Source of the DNA: [Flexibacter] sp. ATCC 35208
GTDB lineage: Bacteria; Bacteroidota; Bacteroidia; Chitinophagales; Chitinophagaceae
Assembly: GCF_001975825.1 (NCBI RefSeq)
Contig: NZ_MTKN01000003.1
Span: forward strand, 124,001-188,000
Direction: 5' to 3'
DNA length: 64,000 bases
Below, piece by piece: positions 31,840 through 39,962 of this stretch. Both the position numbers and the translations under genes were made by a program. The first letter of the stretch is position 1. The number at the start of each line of letters is the position of its first letter. The notes below the pieces were generated by a model. It had not been told where the DNA came from. It did not search any database and saw only the letters and a list, made by a program, of their open reading frames with translations.

Positions 31840-32111
31840 GGTTTTGTGGAGCTTTATATTGATTAAATTATACGCGAACGTGGACGCAAAGCCATTGCTA
31901 GCTGCGGAAGTGTTGAGACGCATAGACCTGAGTTTGAGTAATGACGTGGTATTCTGCTACACTTTATTCATTCACACGAGTGAAAAATAGGGATTTTATT
32001 CTAAATAAAGGTATATGGTACGCTTAATTTTTTTGCAAATGGGGTTCAACGAGGGAGGGTGGAGCCTGCGGCAGGCAGGAAAGAAGCAATAGCTGCCACA
32101 GGCCTGAAAAA

Positions 32112-33218
32112 TCATTTTAATTTATAAATCTCACTACCTGCGAGCAGGAAACATCCCAGCCCATAATCCTCAAAATCAGGTATCTTATCAAAACTAACCG
32201 GCTGACCATCTGAAGGTTGCTTACCTGTACTCTGCACAAAGCCCAGCATTCCATTATCATGTACACAATCTTTTACCAGCGCGTTCCACGCCTTCACTAC
32301 CACCGGATAATAAGTCTTTTTATCCAGGTAGCCTTTACGAATACCCCAGGTAATACCATATACAAATAATGAAGTACCTGTCAGCTCTTTTCCACCATAA
32401 TTATTTGGATCATGCAAACTCGCATTCCAGAACCCATCCGTCCTTTGCAGGGGTAAAACAGCGGCTGACATTTCCTTAAAGTCATTGAGGAAGATCTTAT
32501 AATAATGGGAATTTTCGGGGAGTTGTTCCATTGTTCTTACCAATGCTGCCAGTACCCATCCATTACCACGACTCCAATAGCAGTTCTGCCCATTTGGTTC
32601 TTTATAAGGAGGAATGAAGTCCTTATCTCTCCACCACAAATGCTCTTCTTTATTGTACAAACCATTCTTTGTCCACTCATACATTTCATACATGCGGTGG
32701 AAATAAGCCGTATCCTTATATATTTTACCTAAGCGGGCCATTACAGGCATCGCCATTTGAATGGCATCGATCCAATGCCAGTCGTCTATTTTAGATGTCT
32801 TGAGCATTGTATCAATAGACGCTTTGATATTGGCGATACGTTCCGGTTTTTTGTCTATCAGATACAGATCAATATACGTCTGCCCACAATCCTGGTCATC
32901 CGCATTGCGGGTTTTAATACCATTGCGAAGATTCCAGTTATGTTTTTCACCCCATTGCACTGCATAATCATAATAGGGTTGCTTTGGATCAATAGCATAC
33001 AATGCCATGAGGCCTTCATAATACACACCACGGGTCCAGATATTAGATGGCCATGTTTTATTCAACACAATCTCTTTGCCCGTATCCGGCCACTTCTCCA
33101 TAAAATATTGATTCGTCTTCGTCAGCGCAGCCAGTGTGGTCTTCTTTGGAATGAGGGTTTTCTGTGCCTGGGTGTTTACGGCCAACAGCATGGTAACGAA
33201 CAGGAAATACTTTTTCAT
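32112..33218 (-). CDS. GH105 unsaturated rhamnogalacturonyl hydrolase
   Basis: A 368-residue (alpha/alpha)6 enzyme that adds water across the double bond of unsaturated uronyl oligosaccharides left by pectin lyases. The signal peptide is residues 1-18. Family marks are WTRGVYYEGLMALY, RNADDQDCGQTYIDLY, DDWHWIDAIQMAMPV, FIPPYKEPNGQNCYWSRGNGWVLAAL and GTSLFVYGITWGIR. It starts 20 nt after the stop of the six-hairpin glycosidase gene (33239-35311), so the two form an operon, perhaps acting on a pectic or gum side chain. Confidence 0.92.
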   Translation of the reverse strand: MKKYFLFVTMLLAVNTQAQKTLIPKKTTLAALTKTNQYFMEKWPDTGKEIVLNKTWPSNIWTRGVYYEGLMALYAIDPKQPYYDYAVQWGEKHNWNLRNGIKTRNADDQDCGQTYIDLYLIDKKPERIANIKASIDTMLKTSKIDDWHWIDAIQMAMPVMARLGKIYKDTAYFHRMYEMYEWTKNGLYNKEEHLWWRDKDFIPPYKEPNGQNCYWSRGNGWVLAALVRTMEQLPENSHYYKIFLNDFKEMSAAVLPLQRTDGFWNASLHDPNNYGGKELTGTSLFVYGITWGIRKGYLDKKTYYPVVVKAWNALVKDCVHDNGMLGFVQSTGKQPSDGQPVSFDKIPDFEDYGLGCFLLAGSEIYKLK

Positions 33219-33238
33219 TGTGGATTTATTTTAATTTA

Positions 33239-35311
33239 TCAGGGCATAGGCTGCAGGCCTTCCCATTTTATTTTCCATTTACCGTTTTTAGGAATACCCG
33301 GTTCTTTGATGGTACAGCCATCATAACCTGCACACATCAGGGCCACCGCTGTTAATAACCCACCGTTTCCAGGCAGGTAAAGCCTTAACCGATCATCCTG
33401 GTAGTTATGGCCATTGGGTAACCAGGTATTTGTTTTGATATTCATAAACAGGGCATCTATCGCTCTTTCAGGTTGTCCCAGTCTCACCGCCGTCATGCAG
33501 GTGAGTGGAAAATCCCATCCCCAGGTATCTTTCCAATCCCAGCTGGTCCATATCTTATCGAGGGTATGATGCATAACAACCGTATCCAGTGCAGCACTGG
33601 TGGGTAACATCCCCAGGGTACCCAGTACAGCTGGGTGATCTGTCATGTATGCCGGTCGGGTATAACTATCAGGCGCACTTTCAGCTGCCAGGTACAAGCC
33701 TTCCTGCTGTGGTAGTGGTGATAAGCCATTTAATACCTGATCCCATTCCGGGTTACGGGGTAGCCCTGCTCTTTCTCTCCATCGTTGAGCCGTTTGCAAT
33801 CCCCATCGCCAGTAAGCCAGTTCGTATGTTGGATTGTACGTGTCTTCCGGTTTAAATCTTTCCTGTGCAGGAATGAGTCCTTTGCCTAAAATATAATGAT
33901 GGGTGGCACTGTCATACCACGCATAAGATGCCATAAAATCGGCCGTGGCAGCGACCAGCGACTGATATTTTGCCAATACTTCCGGGTGCTGGCGATACAG
34001 TAACTCAGCCATGTAAATAAAATGAGGCTGTTGCCAGATGAGGAAAGCGCCTACAGAAGAGGGGCTTTCATTCCCTTCAGGGTCTGTCATCTTTTGCCAG
34101 CGAATACCTTTGTAACCCTGTCTTTGCGCAATAGCACGGGCTTTGTCTGCAACGGTCGCATACCATTGCAGGCTTTTCTCCATCAGGTCTGCCCTTCCCC
34201 AAAGAGCAAAATGAACGGCATGCCACCAGTACATTTCAAGGTGTGGTTTACCATACCAGCTATTGTACGTCAACCCTGTTTCCTGCGGCGGCATATAGCC
34301 AGCACATTGCACTGCCATGAGATATTGGGAAAGGACCACTCTCCTTTCCAGTTCAAAGGCGCGGGGGTCTGTACTACCACTGAAATCAACCGCTCCGCCC
34401 CTTTTCCAGAATGCCTGCCAGTATTGGCGGCTGTCTTTTTCCGTTTGCGCAAAAGAAGGAAGGTCCTGCGCTTCATGAGGAGAGAACTCAACAGTGATCT
34501 CCTCGTCAGGGGTAAGCAGAAACTCATGGAGATGAGGACTGCTGGTATTTATAGGGGAGTAATTCAGATAATAATGGGTTGAATCTAACTCGTGGATGAT
34601 AAGACCGGGTTTAATAAAAGACGATTGGTGCCTGTCAGGATGCTGGTAGTCTGTACCTGCATCTGCGAATTCGCCTGTGGGGTAAGGAAGGCGGATACGG
34701 ATTTTCAGACGCCCCTGCTTTACAAGCGGGGAAATGACTTTGATGGATACGAGGTCTTTTTGCGGATGAACGACGGTACGGACTTTTACGGGGACGCCTT
34801 CTACAGTAAAAGCGCTGCGGATCTCTCCATTCCAGAGGTCCAGTACCTGGTCTAGCTGTTGGATATCATCGAGGGTAGCGGGTTGTCCATTCCTTTTCAG
34901 TATCTGAAACCCAATATTTCCCAATTGTAAGCGATGTACATTCTGGCGGAAATAGTCGACAGCAGGGGTATTCTTTTTTTGTACCGCGTAGGTGATATCC
35001 CGGCCATGCAGGTGATAAGGCTGGTAAGCTTCATCGATTTTATACCCTCCCCTATTGGGAAAGCTATGCCATCCCCAGCCTGACTGGGTACCCAGGGGAA
35101 TACCTTTGCTATATGCTTCGGGAAACGTTTGCAAACCAGTGACATCTACAGTAAATGCAAAGTTGCCATTGCCCAGTGTCAGAGCAGCGAGCGTATCTGC
35201 CTGGTGCAGGGTCACATTATGCCGCTCAACCAGCGCCTGGCGGTTGATGGGCGTTTGTCCACACACTATACTGTATGTGCAGGTCAACAGGAAAGTAATA
35301 TAGTTCTTCAT
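33239..35311 (-). CDS. secreted six-hairpin glycosidase (GH65/GH95-like clan)
   Basis: A 690-residue protein with a signal peptide (1-18) and an N-terminal beta-sandwich (about 25-290). A helical barrel follows with YNSWYGKPHLEMYWWHAVHF, KGIRWQKMTDPEGNESP and, near the end, DKIWTSWDWKDTWGWDFPL and NGHNYQDDRLRLYLPGNGGL. The domain order matches GH65/GH95-type enzymes (kojibiose/trehalose phosphorylases, alpha-L-fucosidases), but the exact family is not settled. It leads an operon with GH105. LacI-type operator sequences lie at 35341-35353 upstream and 35121-35133 inside its 5' end. Confidence 0.8.
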   Translation of the reverse strand: MKNYITFLLTCTYSIVCGQTPINRQALVERHNVTLHQADTLAALTLGNGNFAFTVDVTGLQTFPEAYSKGIPLGTQSGWGWHSFPNRGGYKIDEAYQPYHLHGRDITYAVQKKNTPAVDYFRQNVHRLQLGNIGFQILKRNGQPATLDDIQQLDQVLDLWNGEIRSAFTVEGVPVKVRTVVHPQKDLVSIKVISPLVKQGRLKIRIRLPYPTGEFADAGTDYQHPDRHQSSFIKPGLIIHELDSTHYYLNYSPINTSSPHLHEFLLTPDEEITVEFSPHEAQDLPSFAQTEKDSRQYWQAFWKRGGAVDFSGSTDPRAFELERRVVLSQYLMAVQCAGYMPPQETGLTYNSWYGKPHLEMYWWHAVHFALWGRADLMEKSLQWYATVADKARAIAQRQGYKGIRWQKMTDPEGNESPSSVGAFLIWQQPHFIYMAELLYRQHPEVLAKYQSLVAATADFMASYAWYDSATHHYILGKGLIPAQERFKPEDTYNPTYELAYWRWGLQTAQRWRERAGLPRNPEWDQVLNGLSPLPQQEGLYLAAESAPDSYTRPAYMTDHPAVLGTLGMLPTSAALDTVVMHHTLDKIWTSWDWKDTWGWDFPLTCMTAVRLGQPERAIDALFMNIKTNTWLPNGHNYQDDRLRLYLPGNGGLLTAVALMCAGYDGCTIKEPGIPKNGKWKIKWEGLQPMP
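35121..35133. promoter_or_regulatory. second copy of a LacI-type operator, within the coding region
   Basis: GGAAACGTTTGCA, identical over 13 bp to the upstream site and exactly 220 bp from it. It could be chance in a coding region, but the pairing recalls auxiliary operators. Confidence 0.4.
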
Positions 35312-35340
35312 TCGTGGAATACTTAAAAGTACGTTTTTAT

Positions 35341-35353
35341 GGAAACGTTTGCA
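35341..35353. promoter_or_regulatory. LacI-type operator between divergent genes
   Basis: GGAAACGTTTGCA lies within the near-palindrome ATGGAAACGTTTGCAT (35339-35354), whose core AAACGTTT is perfect. This is the form recognised by LacI/CcpA-family regulators. It sits 28 bp upstream of the glycosidase start and about 80 bp upstream of the asparaginase start. Confidence 0.55.
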
Positions 35354-35431
35354 TAAAAAGTTGACTTTTCAAATATGCAAAATGATAAGAGGAAAGGTAT
35401 CCTATGCTGTCTTTTTACTATTTTAGCTTAT

Positions 35432-36472
35432 ATGAAAAAGTTACTCTTGTGCTGCCTTATGCTTAGTCTGAAGGCGGTTTGCTATGCCGAAGAAGGTACC
35501 CCACCACAGGAAAGATATATTTTAGTAATTCATGGCGGTGCTGGTACGATTACCAAACAAAACATGACTCCTGAAAAAGAAGCTGCTTACACAGCGGTAC
35601 TGAAAGAAGCCCTGATTACGGGTTACAAACTCCTGAAAGCCGGCAAGAGCAGTGTTGATGCAGTAGAAGCTACGATCAAGGTGATGGAAGACTCTCCTCT
35701 CTTCAATGCGGGCAAAGGCGCTGTTTTCACTCATGATGGCAAAAATGAAATGGATGCTGCCATTATGAATGGTAAATCCCTGCAGGCAGGTGCTGTAGCC
35801 GGGGTGACCACTGTCAAAAATCCGATTGCTGCCGCCAAGGCTGTGATGGAGAAATCTGAACATGTGATGCTGGCGGGTCGTGGAGCTGAGCAGTTTGCAA
35901 AAGATGCAGGTCTTGAAATCGTAGACCCTAAATATTTCTGGACACAGGAACGCTGGGACGCCCTGCAACAAGTACTCAAAACCGATTCTACCAAAACAAA
36001 ACCGGACCATAGTTATACGCCAGCCGGCAAACTGGGTATCGAAAATGTGGATAACAAGTTCGGTACAGTAGGCGCTGTAGCGCTGGACAGAAATGGTAAC
36101 CTGGCGGCAGGAACCTCTACTGGTGGTATGACCAACAAAAAGTACGGCCGTATCGGTGACTCTCCTATCATTGGTGCGGGTACTTATGCTAATAATAAAA
36201 CTGCCGCTGTGTCCTGTACCGGTTGGGGTGAATATTATATCAGAGACGTAGCAGCTTACGACCTTTCTGCCATGATGGAATACAAGGGTATTAGTCTGGA
36301 TCTGGCTGCGAAAACAGTGATTGAGAAAATCGGTATCCTGGGTGGGAGCGGTGGATTAATTGCACTGGATCAGGCAGGCCATGCTGTGATGCCTTTTAAT
36401 ACAGAAGGAATGTACAGAGGTACTATTACCGAAGATGGCCAGATTGATATTGAGATCTACAAACCACAATAA
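35432..36472 (+). CDS. isoaspartyl peptidase / plant-type L-asparaginase
   Basis: The start MKKLLLCCLML at 35432 is preferred over the frame's first ATG because it begins a signal peptide (1-19). The resulting 346-residue protein is a periplasmic Ntn-hydrolase. HGGAG (34-38) is the N-terminal block. The precursor would be cut before Thr212 in KFGTVGAVALD, which then becomes the nucleophile, and GTSTGGMTNK follows. It hydrolyses isoaspartyl dipeptides and asparagine. It diverges from the GH operon across a LacI-type operator. Confidence 0.94.
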   Translation: MKKLLLCCLMLSLKAVCYAEEGTPPQERYILVIHGGAGTITKQNMTPEKEAAYTAVLKEALITGYKLLKAGKSSVDAVEATIKVMEDSPLFNAGKGAVFTHDGKNEMDAAIMNGKSLQAGAVAGVTTVKNPIAAAKAVMEKSEHVMLAGRGAEQFAKDAGLEIVDPKYFWTQERWDALQQVLKTDSTKTKPDHSYTPAGKLGIENVDNKFGTVGAVALDRNGNLAAGTSTGGMTNKKYGRIGDSPIIGAGTYANNKTAAVSCTGWGEYYIRDVAAYDLSAMMEYKGISLDLAAKTVIEKIGILGGSGGLIALDQAGHAVMPFNTEGMYRGTITEDGQIDIEIYKPQ

Positions 36473-36478
36473 AAAGCG

Positions 36479-36547
36479 AAAGACTGACTAACAGGCAACC
36501 ATTTTTAGAGGGGGGAATGGTAAATAACACCTTATTAGTCAGTCTTT
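36479..36547 (+). terminator. long-loop terminator after the asparaginase gene
   Basis: AAAGACTGACTAA (36479-36491) pairs perfectly with TTAGTCAGTCTTT (36535-36547) across 43 nt that hold a smaller CCATT...AATGG hairpin. T-rich sequence follows. Confidence 0.75.
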
Positions 36548-36619
36548 TTATGCTTTCAAAAGGATAGTTAATCCGGGCTTTTCAACAATGATTGGGATTA
36601 ATTTTTTCTGAAAACATGC

Positions 36620-36952
36620 TTAGTTCAGAAAGCTGAATTTGTTTTCGAAGACTTTACCAATTACTGGTACAGGTCTCTGTGCTTCATTAGAAGCTGTTAT
36701 TATTCCAAATATCAGCAGAATCAATGGAAGAAGGCCGGCTACACTCAAGAGGAATCCCATGGTAGGAATTATTCTTGCGACGATAGAAACAATAATTGAA
36801 ATTGCCAGACCAGCGATAAATACGCCTAAGGCCTGTGCAAGATGGTAACGTACCAGTGGTGAGCGTTCAGGTGTTTCTTTATACTTAATGTATGCAACTA
36901 CCCAACCAATTATTGTACAGTAGGCGACGATAGCTAATGTTTTGTCCTTCAT
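36620..36952 (-). CDS. DUF4870/Tic20-like small membrane protein
   Basis: A 110-residue inner-membrane protein with three to four hydrophobic segments: AIVAYCTIIGWVVAYI, then ALGVFIAGLAISIIVSIVARI after the conserved RYHLAQAL, and GFLLSVAGLLPLILLIFGIITA. RYHLAQALG next to the second helix is the hallmark of the DUF4870 group. The function is unknown. A TACTTTTG -7-like box lies about 35 nt upstream (36986-36993). Confidence 0.85.
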   Translation of the reverse strand: MKDKTLAIVAYCTIIGWVVAYIKYKETPERSPLVRYHLAQALGVFIAGLAISIIVSIVARIIPTMGFLLSVAGLLPLILLIFGIITASNEAQRPVPVIGKVFENKFSFLN

Positions 36953-37111
36953 GATATGATCATTTTTTTGTGATTGATGATGTCACAAAAGTATTTGCCC
37001 CAAACATGTGTAGCTATTTTTTGCCTACTACGGAAGTACTACAAGCGAAAAAAACAGCGTCTACGAAACAACTACAAACAATGCAATCAATTCAGGATCA
37101 GAATATTAAAA

Positions 37112-37531
37112 CTATGCCTCTCTATTAATATCAGCGATTTCTTCCTTTGCAGCCTGGCTATCGCGGGTGTTTTTCTGTACTGCGATGGCACCAAAAATGC
37201 TCAGTAAAAATGCAAATGCGTAAAATCCTTTTTCGCTAGGCAGCATGGTGGCGTTCCATAATCCAACTGCCAGGAGGATCAGACAGAGTAATGTAGACAC
37301 CCAGCTTATACCATAGTAAATGTCTGTAACGGGAATTTTCTCTAACCTATCCCTTACGCACTTTTGCACAGATACCCCTGCAAAGAGACCATACATCAGC
37401 ACAGTGAAATAGTATCCCTTTTCATTAAGTTGCATTTGGGCATTATACAGGCCTACGATGTAGCCAACAACCCCAATAAGCAACGCAACCCAGGATGCGG
37501 CAATAAATGCCATCGATGGTTTTTGTTTCAT
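37112..37531 (-). CDS. YiaA/YiaB family inner-membrane protein
   Basis: A 139-residue protein built of two copies of a two-helix YiaAB unit. The first is [23 protein letters not shown] with [26 protein letters not shown]; the second is [23 protein letters not shown] with [26 protein letters not shown]. The repeats align residue by residue, including the ending VQKxxRD. The function is unknown in all members. It has no close operon partner. Confidence 0.9.
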   Translation of the reverse strand: MKQKPSMAFIAASWVALLIGVVGYIVGLYNAQMQLNEKGYYFTVLMYGLFAGVSVQKCVRDRLEKIPVTDIYYGISWVSTLLCLILLAVGLWNATMLPSEKGFYAFAFLLSIFGAIAVQKNTRDSQAAKEEIADINREA

Positions 37532-37708
37532 TGTATCGGTAAATTTCTATATAAGATACAAATTAACCCTAATTATCAGGGGCCTGAAATAGCTGAATTC
37601 AGGGATAATTTTTTTTTGCGTTATAATATTATGAAAATCAAGCTTCTCTAATGTGCCGGTTTTAAATACTCATTCTATTTTGATAATTTTATATCAATAC
37701 TAATAAGC

Positions 37709-38392
37709 ATGCATCAGGAAACACACATCAGTAGCTCCAACTTTGTCAGAGATGTTATCATCGGCATGTCCGACGGGTTAACCGTACCCTTTGCCCTTAC
37801 TGCGGGGTTGAGCGGCGTACTGGATACGAACCACCTCATTATCGTGTCCGGACTTTCTGAAATTGCAGCAGGTTGCATTTCAATGGGATTGGGTGGATTT
37901 CTTGCCGGTCAGACAGAAGTAGAGCACTATGATTCCGAACTAAAACGGGAATATGAAGAAGTAGAGAATGTACCGGACACAGAAAGAATGGAGGTGGAAG
38001 CCATCTTTATTGACATGGGTGTAGATAAAGAGCTGAGTAAGCAAGTGACTTTACAAATCAGCCAGGACAAACATAAATGGGTAGACTTTATGATGCGCTT
38101 TGAACTGGGGCTAGATAAACCGGATAAGGACAGAGCGATCAAATCTGCATTGACGATTGCATTCTCTTACCTGGCAGGTGGGTTTATTCCTTTGTTCCCC
38201 TATCTAATGACTTCCAATAACCAGCAGGGGTTTTATTTTTCTTGTATCATTACGGTGGTAGCCCTGATCATATTTGGGTACTTTAAATCAAAAGTAACCG
38301 GGCAACCTTTGATAAAAGGCACTTTGAAGGTAGCGCTCACAGGCATTATAGCGGCTGTGGCGGCTTATTCACTGGCTAAATTGGTGAGCTGA
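37709..38392 (+). CDS. VIT1/CCC1-type iron/manganese transporter
   Basis: A 227-residue membrane protein. The family motifs are FVRDVIIGMSDGLTVPFALTAGL (helix 1), GLSEIAAGCISMGLGGFLAGQTE (helix 2), then a charged metal-binding helical region (about 70-140, rich in Glu), and three C-terminal helices. Relatives move Fe2+ or Mn2+ out of the cytosol. There is no N-terminal ferritin-like domain. It stands alone, with no recognised metal-responsive operator. Confidence 0.92.
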   Translation: MHQETHISSSNFVRDVIIGMSDGLTVPFALTAGLSGVLDTNHLIIVSGLSEIAAGCISMGLGGFLAGQTEVEHYDSELKREYEEVENVPDTERMEVEAIFIDMGVDKELSKQVTLQISQDKHKWVDFMMRFELGLDKPDKDRAIKSALTIAFSYLAGGFIPLFPYLMTSNNQQGFYFSCIITVVALIIFGYFKSKVTGQPLIKGTLKVALTGIIAAVAAYSLAKLVS

Positions 38393-38452
38393 TTCAGAAC
38401 ACGACTTTGCCTCCTGACCGACCATTTAACCCCATTGACCTACATCGCCTAC

Positions 38453-38480
38453 TTTGACGTTTCATATGCTTTTAGCTTTG
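38453..38480 (+). promoter_or_regulatory. promoter of the 38.5-kb secreted protein genes
   Basis: TTTG (38453-38456), a 16-nt spacer and TAGCTTTG (38473-38480). The -7 box is a consensus match; the spacer is shorter than the usual 19-21. The left arm of a 16-bp inverted repeat overlaps its -7 region. Confidence 0.55.
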
Positions 38481-38509
38481 TATCAGTATTAAACTAAAAG
38501 CATATGAAA
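38460..38509. promoter_or_regulatory. 16-bp inverted repeat spanning the -7 box and start codon
   Basis: TTTCATATGCTTTTAG (38460-38475) and its perfect complement (38494-38509) enclose 18 nt. The left arm overlaps the start of the -7 box and the right arm covers the ATG at 38504. A transcript starting near 38488 would lack the left arm, so a DNA-level operator is more likely than an RNA hairpin. Confidence 0.7.
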
Positions 38510-38989
38510 ACGTTATTCTTATCAGCAGCCGCCCTTTTCATGGTGGTAATGACCAGTGAGGCAAACTCCTTTGACAAGGTTGTCAGCAATCTATCCAAAA
38601 CACAATTCTCACAGGATTTCAGCCACGTGCAGCATGCGGTATGGTCTCATCCCGGCAATTTCGATGAGGTCATCTTCCAGCGGCAAGGGCATACCATGAC
38701 AGCCTATTACGATGCTGGCTCCGAATTGGTAGGTACTACCAGCAGTAAAAAGTTTACCGACCTGCCCCTGAAAGCTCAAAGCAAAATCAGGAAAGAATAC
38801 CAAGATTACAATGTGGTATCTGTAATAAGGTATGATGATAACGAGAATAATGGTACAGATATGCAGTTATTTGGTGTGACTGCTGACGCCCCCGACAGTT
38901 ATTTCGTGGAGCTCAGCAAGGGCGCTAAGAAAGAAGTGTTACAGGTTTCTGATGAAGGGAATGTGAGTTTCTTCCAGGCATTGAAATAA
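38504..38989 (+). CDS. secreted hypothetical protein, PepSY/BLIP-like
   Basis: A 161-residue exported protein: signal peptide about 1-20 (ending SEANS), then a compact domain with YYDAGSELVGTTSSKKFTDL and KAQSKIRKEYQDYNVVSVIRYDD. The run 'strand, DLP, helix of basic and aromatic residues, V..V' is like PepSY-type or BLIP-like periplasmic domains of Bacteroidota. The function is unknown. It is followed 17 nt later by the DUF6600-like lipoprotein gene and should be co-transcribed with it from the promoter at 38453. Confidence 0.75.
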   Translation: MKTLFLSAAALFMVVMTSEANSFDKVVSNLSKTQFSQDFSHVQHAVWSHPGNFDEVIFQRQGHTMTAYYDAGSELVGTTSSKKFTDLPLKAQSKIRKEYQDYNVVSVIRYDDNENNGTDMQLFGVTADAPDSYFVELSKGAKKEVLQVSDEGNVSFFQALK

Positions 38990-39006
38990 CCTTAAATTTA
39001 ATAGTC

Positions 39007-39924
39007 ATGAAACGTATTGTTTTAGCCCTGTGTTCGTGTTTATTGTTGTTGAATAGTTGTACTACTACAACTGCGATACAAGGTAGCACCTCCCCGAATG
39101 GAAGTATTACTTACCAGACATTTTACGATGACCTGTCGCCTTATGGCAGCTGGATTGATTACCCTGGCTATGGCCATGTGTGGAGTCCGGGAATGGATGG
39201 AGAATTCCGTCCTTATGCAACGAATGGTCATTGGGTATATAGCAATGAAGGATGGATGTGGGCATCTGATTTCAACTGGGGATGGGCACCTTTTCATTAT
39301 GGCCGCTGGTTTTACGACGATGCGTATGGCTGGTTATGGATACCCGGATACGACTGGTCACCAGCATGGGTTACCTGGGGTGCTGTGGATAACTATTACT
39401 GCTGGGCGCCACTGGGACCTGGTGTAGGCGTAGGTGCTGCCTATGGCGGGTGGAGACCACATGACTATTACTGGAACCAGGTGCCAAGGGATCACATATA
39501 TGACAATGATATTTCGAGAGTGGTAACACGGCCCAATAGTACAGACAGGATCTCTGTGATTAACAATTTTGCCACTACACACGGCAATAACCTGTATTAT
39601 TCACAGGGACCGAATGTGGCAGAGGTTCAGCGGTATACTAACAGGACTATCACCCCAATGGCTATACAGGAAACCAGGGTACGCGGCAATGCCGTACAGA
39701 CTGGCAATAACATGCAGGTGTACAGACCACAGGTTCAGAATCCACAACCCAGACAGTTCAGGAGTTTTAATAGTAACACGACTGCCCGGCCAATTATGCA
39801 AATGCAGGACAGACCGACGCCGACCATACAAAGATCTGAGCAAATACGAAATGTAAATAGTTTGCCTATGCGTACAGCACCTATGATGTCTTCACCGTCA
39901 CCATCATCGAGAGTGAGAAGGTAA
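39007..39924 (+). CDS. DUF6600-like Trp/Tyr-rich lipoprotein
   Basis: A 305-residue lipoprotein (lipobox NSC, Cys18). Residues about 37-160 are a Trp/Tyr/Gly-rich repeat region: DLSPYGSWIDYPGYGHVWSP, then GHWVYSNEGWMWASDF, GWAPFHYGRW and GWLWIPGYDWSPAWVTWG. This is the hallmark of the DUF6600/YXWGxW-type proteins. The last roughly 120 residues are low-complexity, Asn/Gln/Pro/Arg-rich. It probably sits at the outer membrane; the function is unknown. A 17-bp bidirectional terminator lies 2 nt after the stop. Confidence 0.85.
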   Translation: MKRIVLALCSCLLLLNSCTTTTAIQGSTSPNGSITYQTFYDDLSPYGSWIDYPGYGHVWSPGMDGEFRPYATNGHWVYSNEGWMWASDFNWGWAPFHYGRWFYDDAYGWLWIPGYDWSPAWVTWGAVDNYYCWAPLGPGVGVGAAYGGWRPHDYYWNQVPRDHIYDNDISRVVTRPNSTDRISVINNFATTHGNNLYYSQGPNVAEVQRYTNRTITPMAIQETRVRGNAVQTGNNMQVYRPQVQNPQPRQFRSFNSNTTARPIMQMQDRPTPTIQRSEQIRNVNSLPMRTAPMMSSPSPSSRVRR

Positions 39925-39925
39925 T

Positions 39926-39962
39926 AAAAGAATGCCGGTGATATAATCACCGGCATTCTTTT
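39926..39962. terminator. bidirectional terminator between convergent genes
   Basis: A 17-bp perfect stem (39926-39942 with 39946-39962), loop ATA, ending in A4 on one side and T4 on the other. Its right arm overlaps the stop codon of the GHKL ATPase gene. Confidence 0.9.

Noticed and set aside
32064..32103. Terminator after the GH105 gene
   Set aside because: CCTGCGGCAG and CTGCCACAGG can pair with one mismatch, but no U run follows on the minus strand; too weak to list.
37030..37110. Another gene-end array after the YiaAB gene
   Set aside because: TTGTAGT-like motifs recur twice on the minus strand, but they do not align with the gene's stop region, so the pattern is not supported here.
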